This document shows positions 10,342 through 21,651 of a stretch of 38,821 bases of DNA, piece after piece. Positions within the stretch are counted from its first letter, which is position 1, and each line of letters begins with the position of its first letter. Source of the DNA: Plicaturopsis crispa FD-325 SS-3. Lineage: Eukaryota; Basidiomycota; Agaricomycetes; Amylocorticiales; Amylocorticiaceae. A model generated the notes under the pieces. The model was not told where the DNA came from. It saw only the letters and a list, made by a program, of their open reading frames with translations, and did no database searches. The position numbers and the translations under genes are program-made. The stretch is from contig KN832572.1 of assembly GCA_000827205.1 (NCBI GenBank), positions 191,640 through 230,460 on the forward strand. The letters run 5' to 3'.

Positions 10342-12124
10342 TCATTGCAACTCTTTGAAGACTCGCCCGTCGACTTCTGGGCCCTGCATCCCAAAAAGAT
10401 GCCGCTGAATATATTCGTTGCGGAACATACCCCGCGGATCTACCTTGTCGATGACGCCGATGAAATCGTCGAAGCGAGGATACAGCGCGCGGAGTTGTGC
10501 GGGCCGCAGGTGGTGTGCTTTCGCCCAGTGCGGACGCCCTCCATGGCGCACTAGAATCGCCTCAAAACGTGCAAAGAGTTTGCGATACGGCACATTGAAA
10601 CCGTAAGGTCTTGGTATACGGGTTAGTATGCGACGGAGAGGGGGAGAGAAACCACTCACTTATATTGCACGATGCCGATCCAGCAAGTGCGCTGCCCGCT
10701 ACTAGGACTCAGCCATATGTTGTCTGCGTCCGAGAATCGGATTTCCATGGGGAAATGGTGACGTAGTCCATTAGGATCTGCGTACTCGCTCTCTATCCAC
10801 TCCCGCAACTCAAGTAGACAAGCCCGGGTATTTTCATATGGTATAGCCCACTCCGTGGTATGTTGTGGGTACTGCGATAAGTTAGATGTGGGAATCGATC
10901 ACAGATAGAAGCTGCGCGTCGAGACTCACTCGACAGTCTAGGTTGAAGATCTTGTATCCGTCGTCGATGCTCACGGTGGTGTCGCTAACGAGCCACGCAG
11001 CGAATCGGCCGATCCAGGGTATGAGCGAGGTGAAATATCGCCCGGCGAATAGGAGGAATTGCATAACATGGAATCCGATGAGTGAATGCCACAGCCAACT
11101 GCCACCTGGTATAGGTGCCTTCCGCCAAACTCATGAGTTCAAGCGTACACGCGAAATGAAATGGGATAACACACCTCGACTGAACGATTCGCCGAGCTGA
11201 CGCGAAAGGTTCCTGCAGAAGCGAACCACCATATGCGCACATGCTCGGCAGCTGACACAAGCTCATCTAGTCTGTCCACGCCATCATCGAAACTGATCGT
11301 CTCCTGCAGCTCCTTCAGCCGGAATTTCGGCTCGACCTCCAGTTGTATGGTCAAGATAAGGCCTGTGCTGCCCAGCCCACAGATGGAGGCGGTAAATAGA
11401 TCTGTCCGTTCGTGGCGAGAGCAGTAGACGCGAGAACCGTCCGCTAATAGGATAGTCAAAGCCATCACATGCGTCGAAATCACACCGTAGTGGATGCCGG
11501 AGCCGTGAGTAGCGGTTGTGACGATTCCACCCAGTGTCTGGTCAGATATAGAACCGACGTTAATCATAGCGAGGCCGTGTTCAGCAAGTTTCTCGTGGAG
11601 GACGTGAAGATTAATGCCCGCTTCCGCCACGACGAAGCGCTTCTCCTTGTCCACCTACACGAAAACGAGGAATCAGTACACAAAAATACACGCCGTGCCT
11701 CGCGAGAAAATCGAAAACAGCGGACCGGGGGACGGGACGTGAAACCGATGTATTGTTTCTGCGTCAAATGTCCGAGCGCAAATAACCGTAAACAATGGAT
11801 GTCTAAAATTTTACTCACTTGTAGAACCCTGTTCAGCTTCTCTGTCCGTAACATATATCCCGACGTACACGCGAGATCGCTTGGACTGTGGCCGACTCCA
11901 GTCGCGCGGACCGTCTTGCCCTCGCGCCGTGCGAGCTCTAGGATGAGGCGGCACTGGTACTCGTCCTCCGGCTCGAATACGGAAAGGGGGACACAGGTAA
12001 AAGTCTGCCCCCAGTTGGTGAAGCGTGATCTCGGAGATGCGGCGGAAATTGTAATCGGCTGGAGGAGCGCGTACAGGGCATCGAGCGGTATTTCGGAAAG
12101 GTTTGTGGGGGTGTCCGTCGACAT
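10342..12124 (-). CDS. ALO1: D-arabinono-1,4-lactone oxidase (484 aa)
   Basis: Five exons on the minus strand: 12124-11819, 11654-11175, 11118-10930, 10871-10660 and 10609-10342. The 484-residue protein has an FAD-binding PCMH domain with GVGHSPSD (His 79, the expected covalent flavin site) and GSISDQTLGGIVTTATHGSG. The C-terminal ALO domain carries the family motif HWAK at 423-426. It oxidises D-arabinono-1,4-lactone with O2, giving D-erythroascorbate and H2O2, the last step of the fungal vitamin C analogue pathway. In yeast the enzyme sits in the outer mitochondrial membrane. A hydrophobic segment near residues 280-310 (..HVMQFLLFAGRY.., ..RFAAWLV..) could contact membrane. The length is slightly under the yeast enzyme. 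Confidence 0.94.
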
Positions 12125-13396
12125 GGCGGAAAGGGTGTAGGCGAGCGACGGGCATTAGGGGATGTCGCGATGGCCCTTATAAGACTTTCGGGTGTGATAC
12201 CGATGGCTGACTGCTCCGGAGCCCGATCGATGGTATATTTCCTCGAATATATGCAGCGGCGTCTTCCGGATAGGATGTTCCGCGGCAACGGCCGGATGTC
12301 GCCACCTAAGCGCAAAAAAAACATGGCCGGGTCCAGGAAAAATAGGAGGCAACAAGCTTTCGAGCTAGGATGCAACACAGCACCGCGCCAAAACAACAGC
12401 CAAAGGCACACAGTTCCTGATTTTGAGCCTGTGGATTTGACGATCAAAACGCTCTGTCAGGCCTTGTCAGTAATTATCGTAGCGCCCCGCACAAGAAATC
12501 GTGTTAATTGACCTGTCAAACCTGTGACCGTTGTCCAGTTGAGCACCTTCCTGCTTTCCCAAGTATTCGGAGTGAACCTTTGGCCGTTGGCGTGGGCAGG
12601 TATCGCCAAACGGTCGCCATAAAACTTCGCATTGCGATGATGCAGTGGCTTCCGTTGGCGCATGTGCTGCTGTTCAATAATACGGGTGTACCCACGGCAA
12701 ATAGATGTCTCCAAACCAGAGATAAGGAACGAGATGCTGTAACACTTCTGGTGTAAATCAGTGCACATATGCGTAGAGGATCAATCTTACCGTCATCGAA
12801 TCGAGCCGGCGTCCACGGTATCGCGCGCGTCTTGAAGCAGCTTGAAACGTTTCCCAGATGCTGCTCTCCTGCATGTCCCCGTATCACAGATGCCACGTTT
12901 CCGTCCACCCCGCTATCTTACCTGTACCATGCATTTGGAGTCACTGCGAAATCAAGAAAAGTTGGCGGCGCTAGATGGCAGCAGAGGTCGCCTGTGGACG
13001 TGTCGTGTCCGCACATTTCCTCCATTGAGTGTGGTAAATGATTGCGGTCAGATAGCACTGCGCGTTCTGCAGAATACAAGAAAAGCTTAGCAACGATTAT
13101 GATGAACCTTTTGCTGAGGATTGCGGTCGTGGAGATAGCCATATGATCTGCAGGCATTTCCGAGTTCCATCATCCTGACGGATTTTGCCGGCGGCGAAGC
13201 GCTTGTACCTAGCCGAGCGGAAGCGTATTGCTTAACGCTTGTGGCTAATGGCCCAACCTAAATTAATGGCGATGTATTGCGCAAACCGCATAGAATCAGC
13301 ATGACAAGTTCGTAGACTCTCCAGTAAGAAGGAATAAATGTGAGGGGCATAAAATCTGTCCGTGATCCATGTTTTCTGGGGGGTATCTCGTCCTGG
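12125..13396. other. 1.27-kb spacer with possible decayed coding sequence
   Basis: The part next to 12124 should hold the ALO1 promoter. Between about 12510 and 13160 the minus strand has two overlapping open stretches of 100-130 codons with splice-like signals. I could not join them into a conserved protein and recognise no family. Chance or a degraded gene both fit. Confidence 0.4.
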
Positions 13397-16300
13397 TCAA
13401 TTCAGGAAGTCGAACACAACCCGACCCCACTCCTGGCCTTCGTAAAGTAAAATTCCCCGGACCTCGGCACTGTCCAATTCGAGCGCAAGCTCGAATTCTA
13501 ATCAAAGGGTGTCAACATGAAGCGGAGGATGCGGTAAGCCAGGCCGTGGGACCTACCTGTGTAGAACCCGTTCGGCTGGGGCGTGCTCGCGTTTTGTTGG
13601 AACGTGGGTAAAGAACCTAGATTGACGGTCCACTTGCACAGTTCTATGGTCTCTCCCTGGCGACGCAGGGAATTCAGTCGAGCAGACATGCAATACTCTG
13701 GGGCTACTACTCACCTCATCCGTATAGCGGAACACTTTGTCTGAATCCGATGTGAAGAGAACCGCCACGAATGTAGAATCTGGTCAAAAGCGAACGAGGG
13801 TCAGAGTATATCCCGTGCCCACAGGAGACGGCCTACCTTGACTGGTCTGAGAGAATTTGCTGTAGGAACCCGTTAGCTAAGAGATATTATCGATCGATAG
13901 GGGGGAAGTGTATACCAGAACTTGGTCCGGACCCGTTGCCTATATGTCGTTTAGCTACTTTCAAGATGACGTTGGCAAGTTTACACACCCTTTGCGCAAG
14001 ATCGCACCCTTTGGATGATGAGTTAACGTGGGAACAAGTCAGGTAGAGCGAGAGCATCATGCACCTTTTGGACTAGATATTGCAAACTAGAGCGCTGCGG
14101 ATGGGCAAAAATTTATGGAAGACGATGACTGTACAACGCACCGGTTTTCACAGATGGACACACCCGCATTATTTTGGCTTATATACGCCGGCCTCTTCAT
14201 CCAGTCCTCCGGATCTGCAGGAAGTTTTACCTGGGATTTCACTAAGATCAGCGGCAACGGTGTAACGGGGTACTACAAACCTTCATTAGGTACGAGCGTG
14301 GGGCAATGACGCTGGATACCAGCGGTCTTCGACTCAATCCGTACTGTGCGGCTCCGCGGACGGTGGCGGTGTCCATGTCGGATGGGCGCTATGAGAGAGA
14401 TGTCAGAGCAGTCGTGAGTATTCACAGGGAGCGGGCGCACAGCGATGACTTTGATTCGCGATCCAAATTGTGCCTAGAGAGCGGCCATGACGTGAGATGC
14501 GCGGGCACGGCGATCATCGCTCGCACGTACCTCCACTCTCTTGAACAGATAGTCGCTCCCGGAGAAGCCTCCCACCAAAAGAAGTGCGTCAATCCGCTGG
14601 TCGATCTTCTTTGTCTGGTCCTCGATCAAATCCAGGGCCTGAAGACGAGAATAAGCATCGTCAACGCTGTCCTACAATCACAAAAATAACCCGAACCTGG
14701 TCGATGACCGGATCGAAAACCTCACGCCGTAAGAGGTTTCCCGGAATTGCGAGCTCTCCGTTGATGAGTCCCACACTGGGGTCGTGGGGATCCTCGACAT
14801 TGAAGCACGTGAAGTGAAACATCTTGTCTGTAAACGGTAAGCTATAGTGCGTCTGGTAAATCCGGGGTAACGGAGGGACTTGCCATCATCGCTCTCGCCC
14901 GAGTAATCGAGCTTATCCGTCTCCGAGAATGAGTGCATGAAATAGGCCAAGCTTGCTGCATCAAGGTGCGCAGGGTGCTCCGCCAAAAGTGTCTTCACAA
15001 GCTCTCGGAAACGCAGATCTAAGAAAAGACTTCCGCAGGATGCCCCAGATCTGGCACACATTTCGGCGATCTCAAGGTTCGCCATTTGACCGATGATTTT
15101 GTATACGGCTAGATCCTAAATGAAAGTGAGACAACGGAACTGAACGTAATCGATGACGGACATACAACAGTGCCGCCGCCGGCATCCTGGACATGGGAAT
15201 TAAGTGAGTATTGAATGCTTGGAGTAGACCAAGGGATGAAACGCACACAAATCATGAAGTTCTGTGACGGCCTTAACTTGTGAAGATCCGTCAGCAGTGC
15301 ACAATGCACAGCTGCAGCCTCCGGCTCACTGAGATTGGGCATAAGCAGAGGCAAAGCACAGTAACCAGCGGACATACGTTATGATACGCAACCGATCCCT
15401 CCAGTTGACATCGCCAGCCCGATATGACTGGACCAGACCCGCGGTAATAGCTGCCTCGCGCATCATGTCACAGCCTCTTGCATCCCATGCAGCAGGAACT
15501 GTCAACCAGACATCAGCAGAGTCTGAGACGCTCACGGTTAGCTCTGCTGTTCTGCGAATATGATATAGGACGTACTTAGATCCGCAACGGCACCGATTTC
15601 CCTTGTGATTTGTTCTTTGGCATACTCCCATAAACACGAAAGGAAGTCCGTAACGAGGTCCATTGCGGTCTTTCCACGCTGGAAAACGCGATGTATTCAG
15701 GATTCAAGTCTTTTCAAAACGCAATATAGCACGAACTGGTAGTTCAGGTAGTCGAGGGTCGATGGCGCCTTCATCACGGAGCACATGGGGTTCGAGGAAG
15801 AGCTTGAACCTTTCCAAAGATGATCGCTTTGTGCGCGCCTAGTTTAAATTGAACGTACCATTCACAACGCGTAGTTCCAGCCATCGGTGACGCGTTTTTG
15901 GCTTCCAACCCCCATGCTAAGACTTGTCCATGTTCATCATATAAGAGACATGTGGGAATTTTGCGGAAGGTCTCGAAAGAGCCAGGCCAATGTAAAATCT
16001 GCTGGACGCGTCCAGCGGCTATTCGTGACGAGCCATACGCCTAAGTAAAAGCCCAGAGTTAGCAAGGTAGTTCCGAAGAGGACAATGAATGCACGTACAA
16101 TTCCGGAGAATGTGGTACCTATTCCATGTTTGTAAGCGTAGGTAAGAAGTGGACATCGAGTCTGGGGACGACATACCGAAATCAATCGAGACTGACATTT
16201 TCCCTTCGTCTGCAGGTGGTGAGAAATTACGCTGCACGGGTGATGTCGTAGTTATCGTCTGAGAATTATTGCTCGGCATGTAGGGCGAGGCGGAATTTGC

Positions 16301-16711
16301 CCGCAGAGGCAATTGACTATTTGACATCATAGATTGACTTGTCATCGATCCATACATGCCAATGGACCCGTTTACGCCTCCCATGGCGCCATTATAGGCA
16401 GCAGGTGGCGGTGGCGGAGACCCGGAGGAATACGCGTTATATTGGCTCATGTTAGGCGGCGGCGAGGACGGCGGGGAACTCCAGGACTGTTGGAGCTGCG
16501 GTTGATACCCATTTTGCCCATACTCGTTTGGCGCCACGCTACTGAAAGCTGGCGGGGGAGATGGAACTGTGGGGAGCTTGAAACTGTTGTGCGACAGCAG
16601 GGCGTCGGGTTGAACACCTGGTTGCTGCGAAATGATCTGCTCGGAGTGCTTGACGTCTCGGTTTTTCTCGTCCTTTGATGAACCAGCAGGTGTTCCGCAG
16701 CAGCCAGGCAT
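13397..16711 (-). CDS. Hsp70-like ATPase with disordered N-terminal extension (738 aa)
   Basis: Twenty-one exons on the minus strand: 16711-16177, 16118-16099, 16040-15859, 15809-15737, 15678-15576, 15522-15378, 15328-15247, 15186-15166, 15115-14884 (GC donor follows), 14827-14697, 14638-14531, 14473-14441, 14388-14281, 14230-14142, 14086-14065, 14008-13989, 13939-13916, 13859-13837, 13779-13715, 13656-13557 and 13497-13397. The 738-residue product starts MPGCCGTPAG and has about 170 residues rich in Ser, Pro, Asn, Gln and Gly. An actin-like/Hsp70 ATPase fold follows: DFGTTFSG (about 177-184), the second phosphate loop DAGGGTV (381-387, encoded by its own 21-nt exon) and LLLVGGFSGSDYLF. It resembles the expanded basidiomycete family of atypical Hsp70-like proteins. 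It lacks the classical peptide-binding domain and ends LYEGQEWGRVVFDFLN. Substrate and role are unknown. The N-terminal Cys pair could be lipidated (inference). Confidence 0.9.
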
Positions 16712-16917
16712 GGTAAGTCGTTCAAGTCGCGAGCGCGTAAAACGGGCGAAGAGTAGACCTATGAAAGCGCGCTATAGATGTCTATAGCGCCCCATTAAAG
16801 GCTGTGCAAGGCACTGTCTTCGGGCGGCGGGCGCCTTTTTCGCGCCGTTCAGCCAGGCTTTACATAAGCTACGAAGTTAGCCGTCTGTCACTAGTGTGTA
16901 TGCTCAATCGGCGTAGC
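16712..16917. promoter_or_regulatory. Promoter region of the Hsp70-like gene
   Basis: About 200 bp separate the start codon from the target duplication of the TIR element, which therefore truncates or displaces any more distal promoter. No obvious heat-shock element (tandem NGAAN units) was recognised by eye. Confidence 0.35.
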
Positions 16918-16924
16918 GTTGGAG

Positions 16925-16956
16925 CCCAGTGAAAATCTACAATGACGAGGTAGGAC
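16925..16956 (+). repeat. Left terminal inverted repeat of the TIR element
   Basis: Starts CCCAGTGAAAATCTAC and matches the inverted right end at 18187-18218 with about two mismatches, then diverges by a short insertion. Confidence 0.8.
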
Positions 16957-18186
16957 CAGGTATGATAAAATATGACGGTCATATATTTTCATACGGAGTC
17001 AGAAAATGTGGTCTATATCATATAAACAATCGGACTGTGTCAGACCGCATATGACCGCATATGACCGTCAATCTGACTGGATCGGAGCGCATATGACTGC
17101 GCATATGGTGCGGCGTGCTCAGAGCCTGCTCGAAAATATTGATAATATTTGGTTACTGGCTAGCCATTGGTTTTGAGCAGGTAAAAATTGTCTATTCGTG
17201 GTATAGTATACAGAGGGGGTACCGACTGTGAGCTATGCTTGTATACTATGTGTCTATGTACCTGTTTACACTAGCTACAGCCATACCTTGCCCTACCCGA
17301 AAGATTCCCTGCAACGCCCCGTATGCACGCCGTAAATGCCACTGCTCCGCCATCGTTGCGCCATAGCGTCGAAGCCTTCCCGTGGACAGGCATGTACGGA
17401 CTGCCCGCACTGCGCGAAGCCTAAATGAGGAGTGTCCTGGATGGGGGGATTAGTTAGAAGTCAGAATGCACGGTACAGCATGCACATACCTACTATGGAT
17501 ACTCTGCCCCACCTCCTACACTGCGGCGCGTATGTGAGCTGACGAAACGCACCGCTGCGCAATCACTCCCACCGAGCCCCGAGCCCGAGCCCGCGATAGA
17601 CGGCACTGCACTGACCGTTATTTGATGCTCTGGCCCGGGAGTAGCCTATATGCAGATGCCGGTAAGCTTCAGATTGCATACGTGCAGTGTGCAAGACAGC
17701 GTCGAGCACGTACCTACACCCATATCGACTCCTACGACGCCGCTACGAGCGGGCAGTGGCCTAACGAGCCTGCTTGCGTGCGGGTCCACGATAGCCGCTA
17801 ATCGTCGCCGCGATTGCCTTCGTCGAGCTGGGGTGCTGGCACTTGGGCACTTAGAGGGAGTCGGATGGTGGTGGAAAGGAAGAAAGAGACTTTGCCATTT
17901 CGACCGTGCGATGGCGGAAAATCGGCAAGTATGTGTCAGATATCTACTTAGGGCGACACCCGAGGGAACTTAGAGAAAAAAAAAGCAAGTCAAGAGCGAG
18001 TGTGAGAGCAAGACACAGCTGTTTGATGTTTTGCTTGAGTGTTCGAACGTTGCGCACATCACGCAAACGCACAAAACAGAAAACATGTCAAACATTTTTC
18101 ATTTAGCCGATCGACGGTCCTATCTGGTCATATGAAAGTCCTAAGTAGTCCGATGACCACCTTCTTTTCCTACCTGGTCATATTTT

Positions 18187-18218
18187 GTCCTACCTGGTCA
18201 TTGTAGATTTTCACTGGG
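18187..18218 (-). repeat. Right terminal inverted repeat of the TIR element
   Basis: Inverted copy of the left end, finishing GTAGATTTTCACTGGG. It is preceded by two more CTA(C/T)CTGGTCAT words that act as subterminal repeats. Confidence 0.8.
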
Positions 18219-19086
18219 GTTGGAGGAGGGACATGGTAGTAAATGGCGGGGGAAAGAGGAAAGAACGTAAGCAGGACTTGTTTTTCGCGACTCCCTGAGT
18301 ATGCATGTAGTTCTGAATAAGGTAAAGGAAGGTTGTTCTGAACTATGTACGAAAGTCTCTGCAATTCTTTTCGATCGTGTAATTATTGAAGCTAATGGTT
18401 GCTACGTGTACCACTGTATTACTTGAGCCCTCTCAAAAGTAGAGGGAAAGCGTCAAGCCGAGGAAGAATAATTGATCTTGAATGCAGCTGTATAAAGTTG
18501 CTCTTGTTGCGTCAAAAAAGATGCAACGGACGATGAAGAAATGGACCGACGGAGCTTTGGCAGATATTATTTAAGTGGCTGGCCCCGAGAGCACGGGGAA
18601 GCAGAGGAATTGCCTGCCCAGATCTGCACAGATCAGTATATAAGCATAGAGACATTCAACCGGAGAAAACTCATCGAACAACTCTGCAAGAACACAACTT
18701 CGCGGGGGCCGGCTAACGAGGCATTCAAACTTGGCAGTACTCAAGATTAGATCGAGAAAATAACCGGAGCGTGAACTGGCTCAAGAAGTCAGTAATGGTA
18801 TCAGAATCATTCAAAAGGAATAAACGAACACGTCCAGTGAATGTCCGACACGCTCGTGCATGGGCACGCACCAAATTCGTCGCTTTCTACGTTTTCGAAT
18901 CCTATCGTAGTCTGCCACGGTTGAAATTAGACAAGTCCTGCCAGTAAAAGAGCGAAGAGCAATTTTAATCGGATCGGACACAGATGCAAATATAGAGCAT
19001 ACCGTCGATTCAAATATACCCGAACCTCTCTCGCACTGAGGGCAGCATGCGGAGGAGGGACCGGCGCAGTAGAAGGCATCCGTCGG

Positions 19087-19389
19087 TCAACGAGAATGTC
19101 CGTCCCCGCGGTCAGCGGGTGGATTCAAAACACGGAGGGCCGATTGACCCTGTAGGATTTGTTTAGACATGCGGTGGCGGTGACTGAGCAAGGCCAAGAA
19201 TTGCAAAAGCAGACATAAGAGCAAAGAGATTGTGTGTTCCACAGGCGGCGGCTCGATATCATGATAATCAATCGCAAGCTCGAGACCTGATTTGGTGTCA
19301 TGAGAGCTATGTATATCAAGCCATTTGCACTGTATGTCTGGCAGACGATTAGACACGTCTATATCGAAGGATTTGGTAGAGCGAACCCC
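19087..19389 (-). other. Possible C-terminal exon with one membrane segment
   Basis: The minus strand is open from a splice-acceptor-like CAG near 19395 to a stop at 19087. It encodes a polar stretch (LDIHSSHDTKSGLELAIDYH) followed by a hydrophobic segment (HTISLLLCLLLQFLALLSH). It lies downstream of the 222-codon frame in the same orientation, so the two might belong to one spliced gene. I could not join them with confidence and do not recognise a family. Confidence 0.25.
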
Positions 19390-19633
19390 ACCTGTACAAT
19401 TATGGATACGCTTTGGAAGGCGTAAAATGGTTAGTCACGGACCCACCTAGTTTCCGTGCCTTCTCGGTACAATAAGTCGCCATAAATGTAGGTTGAAGAC
19501 ATGGGTAGACATGGGGGTTTCGTCGCGGGATGTTCGGGGTTTCCTTCTTAGAGTCGGCGCCCTGTAGGATCGCAAAGCGTCGAGTCTGCTAGGCACTATT
19601 CGTGCTATACGGACAGCTGTGTAAGAAATCCAA

Positions 19634-20302
19634 TCAGATTACGACCCTGCTCACCCTTCCGTCCAAATTCCGTTCCCCTCGAAGCGGAAGAGCTTCTTGG
19701 ACGTGTGGCGCGGGAAGCCATCGACATTTGATTTTGGAGCACACGACGTGCGATTGTCCGAGAGTTCTCAGAGCACTCCCCGTCTCCTTGCGCACTCGAC
19801 GAGCCGTATATAGTTGAGTGACGGAAAGGTGTCGTAACGCCACCTTCTCAACCTCGTGTGGGTTGAGATGGATTCGGCGCGTTTTCCTGGCCAGATCGCA
19901 GTTCGAGGAATCTGAGTAATCTACAACAGGATACACGCTCAGTTGAGAGGGGAGCGAAGCAACAGGACGAGGAATGCTTTCACCGTTGATTTGAAGATAA
20001 GTATCGGTATTCGTATGTGGTAGGAGAATGAGTGCGGTCCCGCGAAGCGTTGAAGCTTCAAACCCAGTAATGGTTCGCGTTCTGTCCAATCCGGTCCGGA
20101 CCACGATATTGTTATCCAGGCATGTCGAATGGTGAACTCCGGTGGACCGTGTGGCATGTGCGTGCATGTGGCATCGCAACCACTCGGGAAACCGATGGTA
20201 GCTATACTCCATGTGTACGACTCCTCGTGCCTGGCTCCTGGTGCGTTGAGTAACGCCTATCCTTGGGATTGATTTCACCGCACACGTTGATTGAGTGTCC
20301 AC
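19634..20302 (-). CDS. Uncharacterised open reading frame (222 codons), possibly part of a spliced gene
   Basis: An uninterrupted minus-strand frame starts with ATG at 20302 and ends at 19634. Its length is unlikely by chance in sequence of this composition. The protein is basic, with no signal peptide, membrane segment or motif I recognise. It contains SLPSQLSVYPVVDY and HLNPHEVEKVALRHL. An internal ATG at residue 31 (MEYSYHRFPEW) is an alternative start. It may be a real orphan gene, one exon of a larger gene (see 19087-19389), or the relic of one. Confidence 0.35.
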   Translation of the reverse strand: MDTQSTCAVKSIPRIGVTQRTRSQARGVVHMEYSYHRFPEWLRCHMHAHATRSTGVHHSTCLDNNIVVRTGLDRTRTITGFEASTLRGTALILLPHTNTDTYLQINGESIPRPVASLPSQLSVYPVVDYSDSSNCDLARKTRRIHLNPHEVEKVALRHLSVTQLYTARRVRKETGSALRTLGQSHVVCSKIKCRWLPAPHVQEALPLRGERNLDGRVSRVVI

Positions 20303-21275
20303 GCACGGTGAGATGGGCGCTCTTGCGGTGTGAATCCCAGGATCAATGACAGACCGGGTGAACGGCTTTTCTAGATGGGCGAACGATAAGAACCTTTGGT
20401 TAATAGTTTCTCTACAAGTGATATGTAGCTCTCGTTATCGTCCGACGGACGTTAGACCAGCCTGAGATAACCTCGAACGGGGAGACCGGACGCAACGTCC
20501 CATGACAATTTCATGAGACGAAACTGCCGCGAAAAGGAGTGTAATCATAAATTGCCCATGAAAACCTGCAAGAATTCTTACCATTGAGGACTCACTGTCC
20601 TACAATTTACGATCATCGCTCCACACAAGGACGGGGAACAATAACATGACGGAGGGCACTTTGACCTGCGAGAAAAAAAGATTCGAGCGGTCAAGTGTGC
20701 GAAAATCTGGCGCTTAACGGTGGGTCTATCGTCAAGTACGGCAGTAGCTGATGATCAGCGGAGTACAATGCGTGGCGAGAACACCACTTGAAGCTATTAG
20801 ACATATGCTCCTAAAAACCAGGAATCACTTTCAAAACCAGAAACGCCCTAGACTATCGCGAATTGCGGGGGAACTCACCGGTACGGACTAATAATGAGAG
20901 CTGTGTCATTTCAGCTCGTGGAGACGACAACGTGCAAGTCAATGTTGTGCCCGCGACGCGCGGTGCTCCCGCGGAGCAAACATCAACAACGTTCGTCGTT
21001 CGGGGTGACTAGAAGGCACGCTGTAGGTCTGTTTTGTTCAGTTCAGTGGGGAGAGAATGCGCGTCGTCTCAAAAAATATCGCGTTATGAGCCAGTGATAT
21101 CTGGCTGGTACCAAGGCGAAAACTTGAGGTGCACCGACAAAACTGAGTGACTTCTCGGTGCGCACACGCGAACGGACGAGTCGATCGGAGAAATGATCGG
21201 CGTTCGGAACCAAATGGTCGAAATTGATTGGACCCGGTTTCGTGCTTCTCGTAACTTCCTTTCTTTCTTACCGCC

Positions 21276-21651
21276 ATGTCTGCATCTGCTCTTCGTCAAA
21301 GGCTCAGTAAAACGGCGTCGTCGTGGCCGGTAGACCCATTTCGACCGCATTTGCAACTCAAAAACTTCCTGGAATCGCTGGCGTCGCATCCAAATCTGAC
21401 ACCTCGTGCTGTCGAAGCGTCTGAAGTGCTCAGTCGCAATGCCATCCAGCAGAAGGCATGCTTTTTTTTCCATGTAGCGGCGACTCACACCGTATCTAAT
21501 ACTGTGTATGGTCTTCCAGTATTCATTGTCGAAGAAGATGATGCAACCAGCTTCGATGCCACACCACTACGAACGTTTGGTTGAGGGCTTCACCAAAAGC
21601 GCACAGGGCATAGGCAGGCCGCGGTGGAAAATCTTCTTTGGGATATGGTAG
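21276..21651 (+). CDS. CBP6/UQCC2-like mitochondrial cytochrome b biogenesis protein (103 aa)
   Basis: Two exons, 21276-21455 and 21520-21651, give 103 residues. The C-terminal part YSLSKKMMQPASMPHHYERLVEGF..GRPRWKIFF..W lines up with the end of yeast Cbp6 (the Y..GDKLYKPAGNPQYYQRL region). The N-terminus is short and rich in Ser, Arg and Lys. Cbp6 binds mitochondrial ribosomes with Cbp3, promotes cytochrome b mRNA translation and escorts new cytochrome b into complex III. The intron uses a GC donor (AAG then GCATGC). An alternative is a GTAGCG donor 21 nt later, adding seven residues. The family assignment is from memory of conserved positions only. It converges on NOC2. Confidence 0.65.

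Larger units (their letters stand above)
16918..18225. mobile_element. Non-autonomous TIR DNA transposon with 7-bp target duplication
   Basis: The element spans 16925-18218 (1294 bp). It begins CCCAGTGAAAATCTACAAT and ends with the inverted copy, the match continuing with a few changes for about 30 bp. It is flanked by GTTGGAG on both sides (16918-16924 and 18219-18225), a perfect direct repeat that reads as the target-site duplication. Subterminal repeats are clear: near the right end the word CTACCTGGTCAT (or CTATCTGGTCAT) occurs three times, and near the left end CATATGACCG-like words recur (16970-17110). No transposase is recognisable. The longest internal frame, 107 codons at 17650-17973, has no known motif. 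The superfamily is undecided, since the 7-bp duplication fits neither a typical 8-bp hAT nor 9-bp Mutator element. Confidence 0.85.
18226..21275. other. Poorly resolved 3-kb stretch
   Basis: No spliced gene of a known family could be built. The minus strand holds a 222-codon open frame (19634-20302) and a further open stretch at 19087-19390 with a hydrophobic segment, both listed separately. The part from 20480 to 21275 should include the promoter of the gene starting at 21276. I see no repeat or RNA gene. Confidence 0.4.

Noticed and set aside
11469-12140. 223-codon plus-strand frame
   Set aside because: It is antisense to the N-terminal exons of ALO1 and crosses a clear intron of that gene.
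17650-17973. 107-codon frame inside the TIR element as a transposase
   Set aside because: No DDE-type or other transposase motif, and too short for a functional enzyme.
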